From a virus: a DNA stretch of 34,533 nucleotides. A program made the position numbers and the translations under genes. The stretch is from the IMG/VR virus record IMGVR_UViG_3300049595_001074, positions 1 to 34,533 of that record, one strand, 5' to 3'. The notes beneath the pieces are model-generated. The model saw only the letters and a list, made by a program, of their open reading frames with translations, had not been told where the DNA came from and ran no database searches. Below are positions 17,531 to 24,817 of the stretch, one piece after another. Each line of letters starts with the position of its first letter. Within the stretch, counting starts at the first letter, position 1.

Positions 17531-18076
17531 ATGCAAGTATTCAATTCAACCTCCGATTTGTTCAAATCGCACCTCGCTCAACTGAAACAGATTGGTGATA
17601 TGAACCGAGTCCTCCGTGAACTCGCCATTGATGGTGCAGCAGCAGTTGCCAAGAGAGTGCAAAACGATGGAGAGAAAGCAGATGGTTCGCAGATTGGTCA
17701 ATACTCGACCAAGACCTTGGCATTCGGTAAAATCACCGGGAAGTTCGGGTCGATTGCGACCAAGAAACAAATGAGTAAGCGAATGAAAGCATTCGGTGAC
17801 ACGGATGAATTCTACGGAGGATATAAGGAGTTCCGGCAATCGCTCGGAAGACAAGTTGAATTCATCGACCTCACTCTGACCGGAGCGATGTTCGAGGATT
17901 GGATACCATCTCCGCTCGATGATAACTCATGGGGAGTCGGATTCAAGTCGGCAGAATCGGCCAAGATTGCCGGATACCACGAGAAGCGATTCGGAACTAT
18001 CTTTGCCTTGAGTAAGGATGAGGAGGAACAAGCGATGGAGACCCTCAACCGAATCATCAATCAGATTCTAAAATGA
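17531..18076 (+). CDS. Putative head-tail completion / virion morphogenesis protein (181 aa)
   Basis: Helical N-terminus, then a charged region with repeated Lys/Gly and a C-terminal Glu-rich helix. The motif GAMFEDWIPSPLDDNSWGVGF, then a segment containing HEKRFG, resembles phage virion-morphogenesis (Mu gpG-like) proteins that join head and tail. It is immediately followed, with ATGA overlap, by a tail-terminator-like gene, the common pairing. The family call is by pattern only. ATG 17531 follows AAAATAAA. Confidence 0.55.
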   Translation: MQVFNSTSDLFKSHLAQLKQIGDMNRVLRELAIDGAAAVAKRVQNDGEKADGSQIGQYSTKTLAFGKITGKFGSIATKKQMSKRMKAFGDTDEFYGGYKEFRQSLGRQVEFIDLTLTGAMFEDWIPSPLDDNSWGVGFKSAESAKIAGYHEKRFGTIFALSKDEEEQAMETLNRIINQILK

Positions 18077-18546
18077 CAACAACAATCATCTCTCCCATGG
18101 GCGCAATCTGCGAGGCCATCGCTGCGCTCCCCGGCATGAAGGTCTTAAATTATGGCGAAGCAGTCGAGGCGGTCGCACCGGGTGATGCCGGAAACTACAT
18201 CACCGAGAATGGACAAACATTCTGCTCGGTCAATGACAATGCCGACCTTGTTTGCTTTTTTATCCGGCAATCTGCCCGGCCGAATACTCAAGTCGGTGGA
18301 GGTCGCAGTCACATCATCAACCGGGATGTTCAATTCCGACTCGTGGTCAATTCAAAGTTGGCCGGGATGGAGGCGGTCATGGCAACGGCATTGAACAAGG
18401 TGTCGATGGTGTCGCTCGGAAACTCGAACTACGGAAACCGAGAAATCGCTCGAACCTATTTCGGAATCAATGAGCGACTACCGCAGACCCAATTCTTCAC
18501 GATTGACTTCACCTTGACCGAGCGAATCGATTGCAAGGTATGCTGA
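18073..18546 (+). CDS. Putative tail terminator/completion protein (157 aa)
   Basis: Size and mixed alpha/beta pattern fit a tail terminator. The gene overlaps the upstream morphogenesis gene by ATGA. It has the segment SHIINRDVQFRLVVNSKLAG in the middle and a hydrophobic beta-rich C-terminus (FFTIDFTLTERIDCKVC). The assignment rests on position between head-completion and capsid genes and on size. I cannot confirm a domain by eye. Confidence 0.45.
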   Translation: MTTTIISPMGAICEAIAALPGMKVLNYGEAVEAVAPGDAGNYITENGQTFCSVNDNADLVCFFIRQSARPNTQVGGGRSHIINRDVQFRLVVNSKLAGMEAVMATALNKVSMVSLGNSNYGNREIARTYFGINERLPQTQFFTIDFTLTERIDCKVC

Positions 18547-18609
18547 TTTGAATTTGAAAAATCAAATTCGCACATTTGCATAATGTTTCACAAAAAAAAT
18601 TCAGAACAA

Positions 18610-19056
18610 ATGAATGATGGATTAGACTACATCCGGAGAGCAATCGCTCAACATGGAGCGCAAGCGAGGGTGGAAGTGGTACGATGGGAAAAGGATGCGA
18701 AAACCGGATTCCAAAACAGACCATTCAAGGTGACCACGAATGCAACCAATGCGTTGCGTAACTTACAACTCCCGCTCAATAAGAGGTCACGAGTTTGGAA
18801 AATGGTGATGCCTCTTGGCATGACTCCGGGAATGGCATCTGTTCAGCCGGACATGAACTCTCTGAGCGACCCACAACTCATCGAGGATTTGAAAGCGCAA
18901 CTCAAGGCCGAACTTATGGCCGAGATGGCTGCGGAGCAATCGGCATCAGCAGAGGTTGAAAAGCCGAAGAAGGCCAAGAAAAAGAAAGAGGTCGCAGTCG
19001 CTCCGGAGCGCACCGAAGAAGAGATTCAAAACGAACTTGATGATTTGCCTTTATGA
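18610..19056 (+). CDS. Hypothetical head-region protein, charged C-terminus (148 aa)
   Basis: The N-terminal 80 residues are basic. The C-terminal part has AELMAEMAAEQSA and a Lys-rich segment (KPKKAKKKKEV) before an acidic end, ELDDLPL. ATG 18610 is preferred over 18583 because the latter is next to a possible -7 element (ACATTTGC). It overlaps the scaffold gene by ATGA. It could bind the scaffold or DNA during assembly. No family recognised. Confidence 0.6.
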   Translation: MNDGLDYIRRAIAQHGAQARVEVVRWEKDAKTGFQNRPFKVTTNATNALRNLQLPLNKRSRVWKMVMPLGMTPGMASVQPDMNSLSDPQLIEDLKAQLKAELMAEMAAEQSASAEVEKPKKAKKKKEVAVAPERTEEEIQNELDDLPL

Positions 19057-19964
19057 CATTAAGAGACTTTTTGAACAACCAAGGCAAAAGAGCCGGACTC
19101 CATGATGACTCCGACTTCGCCATGCTCTTGAGTGCATCTGCGCTCGGTGAACTTGAGATTCCGGAATCGGTGGCGCAGAAGTTCGAATCGAACTTGCTCA
19201 CGATGGACATCGCCAAAAACAACCTCGACCTCAAGACCCATTTCATCAGAAACTACATGATGGGCTACGATGAAGAACTCGTGGCACTCGCTAAGAACTC
19301 ACCTCTTCCGGGTGAGGCCATTGAGGAAATCAAGGCAACCAAGAACTCCGGAGACAAGGTCAAACTCGCATTCAAGCATCTGAATGACCTCGTTGAGAAA
19401 GCCGGAAAATCGAACAACAAAGCGCAGAGCGAAGAATATGTTGCCAAGATTGCAGAAGCGCAAGCCAAGTATGATGAGGCAGTACGCAAGGCGCAATCTG
19501 ATGTTGCTGCGGTCGAGTCCAAGTATGTTGGTCGGATGCAAGACTTGTGGGAAAAGGCACAATTGGCCGGGATTGCTTGGAACGAAAACATCCCGGAATC
19601 TGCCCGTGTTCCCGCTTATAAAGCAGTCATAAATGACAAACTCAATGCGCTCGGTGGTAAGGTGGTTTTCGACCCCGATGCCAATCAAGCACGAATCGTG
19701 AATGCCAAGGATGAATCGCTCCCGCTTGTGGTGAGCGGAAAAGAATTTGGATATTCTGACCTCCAAGCATTAGTTTTGCAAGAGAATAAACTTTTGAAAG
19801 AATCCGGCATTGGCGGTGGCAGTCAATCCCCGGCATCTTTCGGCACTCCCAACTTCAACTCGGCATCCGTGCCGGGAGGCACTCCTCAGAAACTTCCGAC
19901 TTACTTGACCTCTGCATTGGCAGACATTGCCAACACGGCCAAGTCGGTTGAGAAAAATCGCTAA
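19053..19964 (+). CDS. Putative scaffolding protein (303 aa)
   Basis: Directly upstream of the major capsid gene, in the canonical scaffold position. The sequence is largely helical and charged with a central coiled coil (about 110-170, AKIAEAQAKYDEAVRKAQ), a Gly/Ser/Pro-rich C-terminal linker and a basic last helix (ANTAKSVEKNR). Such a C-terminal basic helix is what scaffolds use to contact capsid subunits. There is no protease motif. The start overlaps the previous stop (ATGA). Confidence 0.65.
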   Translation: MTLRDFLNNQGKRAGLHDDSDFAMLLSASALGELEIPESVAQKFESNLLTMDIAKNNLDLKTHFIRNYMMGYDEELVALAKNSPLPGEAIEEIKATKNSGDKVKLAFKHLNDLVEKAGKSNNKAQSEEYVAKIAEAQAKYDEAVRKAQSDVAAVESKYVGRMQDLWEKAQLAGIAWNENIPESARVPAYKAVINDKLNALGGKVVFDPDANQARIVNAKDESLPLVVSGKEFGYSDLQALVLQENKLLKESGIGGGSQSPASFGTPNFNSASVPGGTPQKLPTYLTSALADIANTAKSVEKNR

Positions 19965-19969
19965 TAAAA

Positions 19970-21091
19970 ATGCCTATTTCAAACAACAATATTTGTCCGG
20001 CAATATTGACTTCATTGTCCGACAACCTAATCAACAACGCATTGAATGTGAACATTCACGGAGGTGCGCTTGCTGCTCTCACCGACCCATCCAACATGAT
20101 TCCGGGTCAAGTTATCCGTTTGGCCAATGACAATGGCACGGGTCAATCCAAGCAAGTTCGCATTGCCTACAAGCAGCGACTTCTTCCATCGGCAGCATCC
20201 GAAACCAAGGAGTGCGAAGTTGGCGACGGAGATACTCTTCAATATCAAGAGGATACCTTAGTCATCGACAAGTATCGTGGTATCAACTTCACCATGACTG
20301 AGGCTCAGATTCGCATATATTGTGAGAGTTTTCTTGAATTGGTGAGACTGACCGGAAGTTCCGACCCGGGTACTATCGTGCAGCGGGCGAATGCCTTGGG
20401 TGCTGCTCAGACCGAACTCTCCGTTATTCGTGAATTGTTCACCGACTTCCAAGCAGCATCAAATGCGCTTATTCAAGCAATCAACCTCGAACTCCTTGAC
20501 ATCCTCGATACCGGAAAAGGTAATTGGGTTGGTGGTGCTACCACCAAGCCATTCGATGTCGAAGGAACGGGTGGAGAAATCAACGCAGCCGGATTATTCC
20601 AAATGAAGCAAGAAATCATGAAGACCGGATTCAAGGGTGCGCCAATCATCATCGGTGGTGCGGGTGCATTGCAACGCATTTGGATGAATGATTCTCGCTA
20701 CTTCGGACAAGGCGCAAATGGTATCAATTTCGCTGCCGTTCGTGACAACACCGGAATCGCTCAATACTATTATGATGAGAACATCGTGACTCAATTGGGA
20801 AGCGAGGATGGTGCGCTGATTTTCGTACCGGGTTCTGCCATCTATACCCCATACTTGCAGTATGTTGGGAATTATGGCAAAATCGGTGTGATGGATAGGT
20901 TCTCAATGCCTCTTCCCGGTCTGCCATCTGTAAAGGCTGATGTCCGAATTCTCGAGGATGCTTGTTCAGAAAGTTACACTTGCTACCTTGAGCAATACTT
21001 CGATTGCTATACTCCCGATGCGACCAACCTATTCGCAGCCGGAGATAAGAACGAAGGAGTGAACGGAGTTTTCGAAGCAAGTTTTACTTAA
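19970..21091 (+). CDS. Major capsid protein (373 aa)
   Basis: Follows the scaffold candidate and is closed by a strong terminator. Length and composition (many Gly, Ala and Asn; few Lys; balanced strands and helices) fit a capsid subunit. The segment GAPIIIGGAGALQRIWMNDS and a central region with QAASNALIQAINLELLDILD resemble Bacteroidota phage capsid proteins. Codon use is clean, as in highly expressed genes. A short -1 frame after the stop (21085-21144) may extend a minor form. Confidence 0.75.
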   Translation: MPISNNNICPAILTSLSDNLINNALNVNIHGGALAALTDPSNMIPGQVIRLANDNGTGQSKQVRIAYKQRLLPSAASETKECEVGDGDTLQYQEDTLVIDKYRGINFTMTEAQIRIYCESFLELVRLTGSSDPGTIVQRANALGAAQTELSVIRELFTDFQAASNALIQAINLELLDILDTGKGNWVGGATTKPFDVEGTGGEINAAGLFQMKQEIMKTGFKGAPIIIGGAGALQRIWMNDSRYFGQGANGINFAAVRDNTGIAQYYYDENIVTQLGSEDGALIFVPGSAIYTPYLQYVGNYGKIGVMDRFSMPLPGLPSVKADVRILEDACSESYTCYLEQYFDCYTPDATNLFAAGDKNEGVNGVFEASFT

Positions 21092-21144
21092 ACCCGGATG
21101 TGACCGGGGCATACTCCGATGGATATTCGGATGGATATGCATAA
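21085..21144 (+). other. Possible -1 extension of the capsid protein
   Basis: After the TAA of the capsid gene the -1 frame stays open for 19 codons, ending NPDVTGAYSDGYSDGYA then stop, just before the terminator. A slip at TTT in AGT-TTT-ACT-TAA can re-pair perfectly (T4). The product resembles the AYSGAYSNAYL tail of the protein encoded at 1497-3920. Expression is unproven. Confidence 0.35.
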
Positions 21145-21157
21145 ACACGAAAAAAAG

Positions 21158-21184
21158 AACCCGGTCAAGAGACCGGGTTTTTTT
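21158..21184 (+). terminator. Intrinsic terminator after capsid gene
   Basis: 9-bp stem AACCCGGTC / GACCGGGTT with loop AAGA, followed by a T run; A-rich on the other side, so it may also serve the minus-strand operon that ends at 21225. Confidence 0.9.
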
Positions 21185-21224
21185 AATTGTTCAACTAACC
21201 AATTTTAACACCAAAAATAAAGTC

Positions 21225-21692
21225 TTACAAAGTTATGACAATTCCGGTTTTGGAGGTCTTAATCGGAGGCAATGCATTGATAATTTCTCCGGTCTCGGTA
21301 TCGAGCATCTCGGTTTTCCCACGGAGAGTTTTGAGAAGTGCTTGGCGGTCTTTCTCGGCATCAGCAGCGAACTTACGATTGGTTGCGAGTCGCTCAAGAA
21401 TCGGGTCATTGCAGTTGTCGAAGTTGTACTTCGTTCCAAGTTCACGCACCTCGATAGTCGCTCCATGGCGGGTAAATCGCTTGGCCTCAAGTTGTGCCTC
21501 TTCGAGTGCTTTCTGCTCGATGCGCTCGATGATGGCATCGATGGTCTTTTGAATGCTCCGGCAACCGATGAGCAGTTCGAGGGCAGATGAATATCCATCT
21601 TCGACATTGGCAGCAACTTGGTCTGCCACGGATGAAATCTCCCCACCACGAGGGGAGAATTTCAGAATGTTGATTAAATTAAGATTTTCCAT
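21225..21692 (-). CDS. Hypothetical early protein (155 aa)
   Basis: Last gene of the minus-strand early operon. Helical, with a charged coiled region (about 45-75, IIERIEQKALEEAQLEAKRF) and a small C-terminal beta segment. It follows an SSB-like gene, suggesting a replication or recombination partner, but no motif confirms this. The leader has the TAATCTCTCAAA 12-mer seen at 16987-17013. Confidence 0.7.
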   Translation of the reverse strand: MENLNLINILKFSPRGGEISSVADQVAANVEDGYSSALELLIGCRSIQKTIDAIIERIEQKALEEAQLEAKRFTRHGATIEVRELGTKYNFDNCNDPILERLATNRKFAADAEKDRQALLKTLRGKTEMLDTETGEIINALPPIKTSKTGIVITL

Positions 21693-21721
21693 GATTATTA
21701 TTTGAGAGATTAAAATTGAGA

Positions 21722-22354
21722 CTAAAATGGAAGGTCATCACCATCATCATCGATTGACACGGGAGTCGAGTGAACGACCTCTACGGGTGCAGACAACTCT
21801 TTGTATTCATCTGATTCCCGGACAATTTCTTTCAGCCAATCCGGGAGCGCATTGAATGCATCGGTGCTGAACTCCTCAAGACTGAACACGAATGTCGGAT
21901 TCAATTGTGGTGGGCAGACAACTCCTTTCATGAGCATAGTGATGGCAGAGATGCGCTCGTATGAGCGAGTCGGGTCTTTCCGACCTTGCTCATGGATGAT
22001 GGACAATTGACAAGGCACTCCGAGCAATTTGGTGACATCGAATGCCATGGCCTCATCTGCGGTGAATGGTTTACCTCTCCACGAGGTCAGAAATGCACGG
22101 AGATTTGCTTTCTCGGCCATTGACAAGGTGAACTCCTTTGAAATCACGAATGGCTGCTCTCCGTTCTCCGGTTTGAATACACGAGTCTCCGTTGGGAGTT
22201 CCCATGTGATGCGAACTTTGTGGGTCTTCTTTTTCCGGCCTTGAAACTCATCATCATGAGTGCCGAGGTCAACCATGGAATAACACCTTGCGATGTATGT
22301 TCCGGGAGGAATCAGTTCGAACGATTTTTCTGCGGTACTTTTTGCGGTAATCAT
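21722..22354 (-). CDS. Putative single-stranded DNA-binding / replication protein (210 aa)
   Basis: The N-terminal 140 residues look like an OB-fold type protein (PPGTYIARCYSMVDLG, then HKVRITWELP and a beta-rich stretch). The C-terminus ends in DDDGDDLPF (202-210), very like the acidic tip of bacterial SSB that recruits partner proteins. Similar phage proteins of about 200 aa with SFELIPPGTY-type starts occur in replication modules. It sits between two small early genes and is driven by the promoter at 22625-22674. The role is coating ssDNA during replication or recombination. Confidence 0.65.
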   Translation of the reverse strand: MITAKSTAEKSFELIPPGTYIARCYSMVDLGTHDDEFQGRKKKTHKVRITWELPTETRVFKPENGEQPFVISKEFTLSMAEKANLRAFLTSWRGKPFTADEAMAFDVTKLLGVPCQLSIIHEQGRKDPTRSYERISAITMLMKGVVCPPQLNPTFVFSLEEFSTDAFNALPDWLKEIVRESDEYKELSAPVEVVHSTPVSIDDDGDDLPF

Positions 22355-22378
22355 AAGTATTAAAATTTGAATTTGTGA

Positions 22379-22576
22379 CTATTTTGTGAGGTCATTGAAC
22401 ACGATGTTCATTGTCTGCTTGGCCTTGCGATAATCGGAGATTGACCCCCATGGCATCATGTGGTAATGCTGCGCTGCCTCTTCCTTGTTGGCGAAGTTCT
22501 TGTTCGGGATTGCGTGAATGACCAATGTGTTGGTTTCCTTGACTTCGGTTGCGAATACTGCGATGAATGTTCTCAT
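22379..22576 (-). CDS. Hypothetical early protein (65 aa)
   Basis: First gene after conserved promoter copy 5. Small alpha/beta protein starting MRTFIAVFATEVKETNTLVI; no recognised motif. The ATG follows AAACAACAACACAGAC. Small first genes of early operons are often host-takeover factors, but this is only context. Confidence 0.65.
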   Translation of the reverse strand: MRTFIAVFATEVKETNTLVIHAIPNKNFANKEEAAQHYHMMPWGSISDYRKAKQTMNIVFNDLTK

Positions 22577-22624
22577 GTCTGTGTTGTTGTTTTGTGTGTG
22601 AAACTTTTTGCAATTGTCGGGATG

Positions 22625-22674
22625 ATTTTCGAATCCGCAAAATTATTTCGCAAAAAAAGTAAAATATTTTTCGA
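22625..22674 (-). promoter_or_regulatory. Conserved early promoter/leader, copy 5
   Basis: The minus strand reads GAAAAATATTTTAC, T7, GCGAAA, then TAATTTTGCGGATTCGAAAAT. This copy has an exact TAnnTTTG. It lies about 50 bases upstream of ATG 22576. Confidence 0.7.
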
Positions 22675-22727
22675 ATCGTACCATTCGCACGATTCGGAGC
22701 AATTACGATAAGTTCGAGAAGTACGAA

Positions 22728-23111
22728 TCAACCACCGGAATCGAGCCAACGATTGAGGTCATTGTATGTGTCCTTGATATTCTGCGACTCCTCCTCTGCA
22801 TCCTCCTCCGTTGAATCGATGAACTCATGCACCTCATCCATGTTCCGGAGCGAATCGTAAACATCGTACTCATACGATTTCACATAATACAACCCGAATG
22901 CCCGGATGCAGACCCATTGACTGAAATATCGGTCGATGTCAATGCCATATACTGCCAAGTCTCCGAGCGCATCGGTAAGCATCGAGAAGAAGTCTGATGC
23001 ATTGGGTGCGCCATCGGTCGGAGTTGGTAGGTCATCGAAGTCATGATGGTCACCATTGGCTGATTCTTCTGCCAACCAATCGACTAATGCCTCAAATGTC
23101 ATTTGTGCCAT
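22728..23111 (-). CDS. Hypothetical acidic protein (127 aa)
   Basis: Very acidic throughout, with runs such as DHHDFDDLPTPTD and EEDAEEESQ, predicted helical. The charge pattern is like that of DNA-mimic or anti-restriction proteins, although I cannot identify one. Its start overlaps the stop of the upstream gene (TAATG), so the pair is coupled. Confidence 0.65.
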   Translation of the reverse strand: MAQMTFEALVDWLAEESANGDHHDFDDLPTPTDGAPNASDFFSMLTDALGDLAVYGIDIDRYFSQWVCIRAFGLYYVKSYEYDVYDSLRNMDEVHEFIDSTEEDAEEESQNIKDTYNDLNRWLDSGG

Positions 23112-23461
23112 TACTTCAATCCGATATGTTTGCGATTATTGGCGATGTCAGCGATGAGTACAACTCCGTTGGTCTCCTCCTTGACAAGCGACTTCCACCG
23201 GGTTTTCAATTTATCGATGCCGACATCGTACTTGTCCATGAACTCCTCGATGGTCAATCGTGGCAACTTCGGCCGGGTTGCTCCGCTGTGAAGGACAAGC
23301 GAGATTGCGAGTTTCCGGTTGACTTCGTTGTCGAGTATCCATGGTTTGACATACCCATCGACCGGAATGGTCTCGAACTCGTGGAGGTGTCTTGTGAGTT
23401 TATATGGCGGCACTCCGTACTTCTTGGAGTAGTGATACATTTTCAACGATTTTTCTTCCAT
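23111..23461 (-). CDS. Putative HTH DNA-binding protein (116 aa)
   Basis: Residues about 10-45 read as a helix-turn-helix-like segment (YHYSKKYGVPPYKLTRHLHE) and the rest is basic and helical. ATG 23461 is preferred to 23503 because the longer form would run through the divergent promoter region (TAATATTGC). It is transcribed away from the VRR-NUC gene, with only 43 bases between starts. This is a good position for a regulator of the early region. Confidence 0.6.
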   Translation of the reverse strand: MEEKSLKMYHYSKKYGVPPYKLTRHLHEFETIPVDGYVKPWILDNEVNRKLAISLVLHSGATRPKLPRLTIEEFMDKYDVGIDKLKTRWKSLVKEETNGVVLIADIANNRKHIGLK

Positions 23462-23504
23462 TCTTGATTTGTTTTGTGGCCGCAATATTACTGATTTATT
23501 CATA

Positions 23505-23912
23505 ATGCAAAAAACCGAATTGATGTATCAACCCGGTCGCATGACCGAAGAACCACCGAAGTTCATCGACCGACCTTATGTTGGTCGGGAGGATGACTTT
23601 CAAAAAGCACTCGCAATCTATCTCAAGTTCTCCGGTGCTTTTTGGTTTCACTCCCCGAACGGAGGTTCGAGGAATCAAATCGAGGCATCCAAATTCAAGG
23701 CCATGGGAGTTCTTCCCGGTGTTCCGGATTGCATGATATTGGATGGTCGGCATGGGTTCGTTGGGATGGCAATTGAACTCAAGGTAGGGAAAAATAAAAC
23801 GACTGAAAACCAAGTCGCAGTTCAGAATCGATTGATTGCCTCCGGATGGTTGGTTGCGGTCACATGGTCGCTCGATGATGCGATTTCATTGGTCGATTGG
23901 TACTTTCAATAA
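23505..23912 (+). CDS. VRR-NUC family nuclease (135 aa)
   Basis: Carries the family signature in order: NGGSRN (52-57), GVLPGVPDCMIL with D75, AIELKVG with E91 and K93, then Q103. These small nucleases of the PD-(D/E)XK superfamily act as structure-specific endonucleases, often in phage replication modules. The length equals the minimal domain. ATG 23505 is chosen because the upstream in-frame ATG overlaps the opposing gene. First gene of the rightward early operon. Confidence 0.9.
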   Translation: MQKTELMYQPGRMTEEPPKFIDRPYVGREDDFQKALAIYLKFSGAFWFHSPNGGSRNQIEASKFKAMGVLPGVPDCMILDGRHGFVGMAIELKVGKNKTTENQVAVQNRLIASGWLVAVTWSLDDAISLVDWYFQ

Positions 23913-23940
23913 TTTCCTTTTTTTTGCGAAAAAAAACAAC

Positions 23941-24393
23941 ATGGAAAAACTCATCTTAAAAATCAAAGGATTGGGTTTGTGGGAAGTCATCAACCACAAC
24001 CCGGAGACCAAGTATGTTCAAGTCGAAGGAGTAGAAAAATCGAAGCAGAAGGTCAAGTTGTGGATTCCGGAGGCAATGGCATTGACCATCGCATCCATGG
24101 ATGAACTTCGTAAAAAAAGAGACTCGATGCGGAAGACTGCCGACTATTTCAGAAACGAGCGAGACACATACAAGGCCATCGCCAACAACTTGAGCAAGGA
24201 GGTTGAGGCAATCAAGGAGAAGAACATCAAACTTGAAGAATCGGTAGCAATCTTGAGCCACATGGCCGAGGATGCCAATGAGGAGATTCAAATGCGATTC
24301 CACAAGAACAAGGTTGTGACCACAATTCTTGTGTTCGTGTCAATCATGGAGGCGATTTTATTTTTAGTCTTTTACCTAATAATGCAAAAATAA
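23941..24393 (+). CDS. Coiled-coil protein with C-terminal membrane anchor (150 aa)
   Basis: Residues 1-45 form a small basic domain, 50-118 a charged coiled coil (LRKKRDSMRK...NLSKEVEAIKEK), and 125-147 a single transmembrane helix (TTILVFVSIMEAILFLVFYL). This tail-anchored topology suggests a protein that tethers something to the membrane, such as a replication complex. No known family. ATG 23941 follows an A-rich leader; upstream in-frame starts lie inside the nuclease gene. Confidence 0.6.
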   Translation: MEKLILKIKGLGLWEVINHNPETKYVQVEGVEKSKQKVKLWIPEAMALTIASMDELRKKRDSMRKTADYFRNERDTYKAIANNLSKEVEAIKEKNIKLEESVAILSHMAEDANEEIQMRFHKNKVVTTILVFVSIMEAILFLVFYLIMQK

Positions 24394-24399
24394 TTTGCA

Positions 24400-24555
24400 C
24401 GATTGAAAATCGTTTCCGTGTTTTGCCGCACTTGAGAAATCGAGTCCGGAGTGAGACCCGGTAACACCATAAATTCATCCGGCCACGGATTGAGCGACTG
24501 ACCCCGGTGGGTGTCTCATCAGTTGCTTGGTTCGTGGCTTAATTTTTCCCTAACC
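24400..24555 (+). ncRNA. Candidate structured RNA / regulatory leader
   Basis: A 169-base gap without a gene that folds by eye into several stems. These are ACTTGA-GAAA-TCGAGT (24430-24445, GNRA tetraloop); GTGAGAC (24451-24457) with GTCTCAT (24513-24519); ATCCG-GCCA-CGGAT inside it (24477-24490); and ACCC-CGGT-GGGT (24501-24512), which would compete with the long stem's inner base pairs. The enclosed span of about 69 nt is tRNA-like in size but lacks anticodon and T arms. It is upstream of, and could regulate, the gene at 24563. No known riboswitch class recognised. Confidence 0.45.
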
Positions 24556-24562
24556 ATCAAAA

Positions 24563-24817
24563 ATGGAAATTATCAGAAAGACCGACAACTGCGTGATGTA
24601 CGATTCAGTCGGCATCAGCCAAATCAATGGACTTGCACAACCCGATTGCCGAGAGTTGCAAGTAATTATCAACTCCGCAGATGGAGAAATCAGAATCAGC
24701 ATGGATACTTCGGAGGCATCAGCATTGATGCACATGATTGGCAATTGCATCGATGCCACATGGTCATCATGGAGCATGGATGACCAAGTATTCACCGCTA
24801 AATCATTTATGAGATGA
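24563..24817 (+). CDS. Hypothetical protein (84 aa)
   Basis: Small mixed alpha/beta protein with no recognised motif. It overlaps the DUF4373 gene by ATGA, so both probably belong to one translationally coupled unit. The upstream leader is the structured region 24400-24555. Confidence 0.65.
   Translation: MEIIRKTDNCVMYDSVGISQINGLAQPDCRELQVIINSADGEIRISMDTSEASALMHMIGNCIDATWSSWSMDDQVFTAKSFMR

Noticed and set aside
24451-24519. tRNA-sized fold with a 7-bp closing stem
   Set aside because: No anticodon arm with a 7-base loop, no T-loop sequence (TTCRANY) and no CCA context; kept as structured RNA of unknown type.
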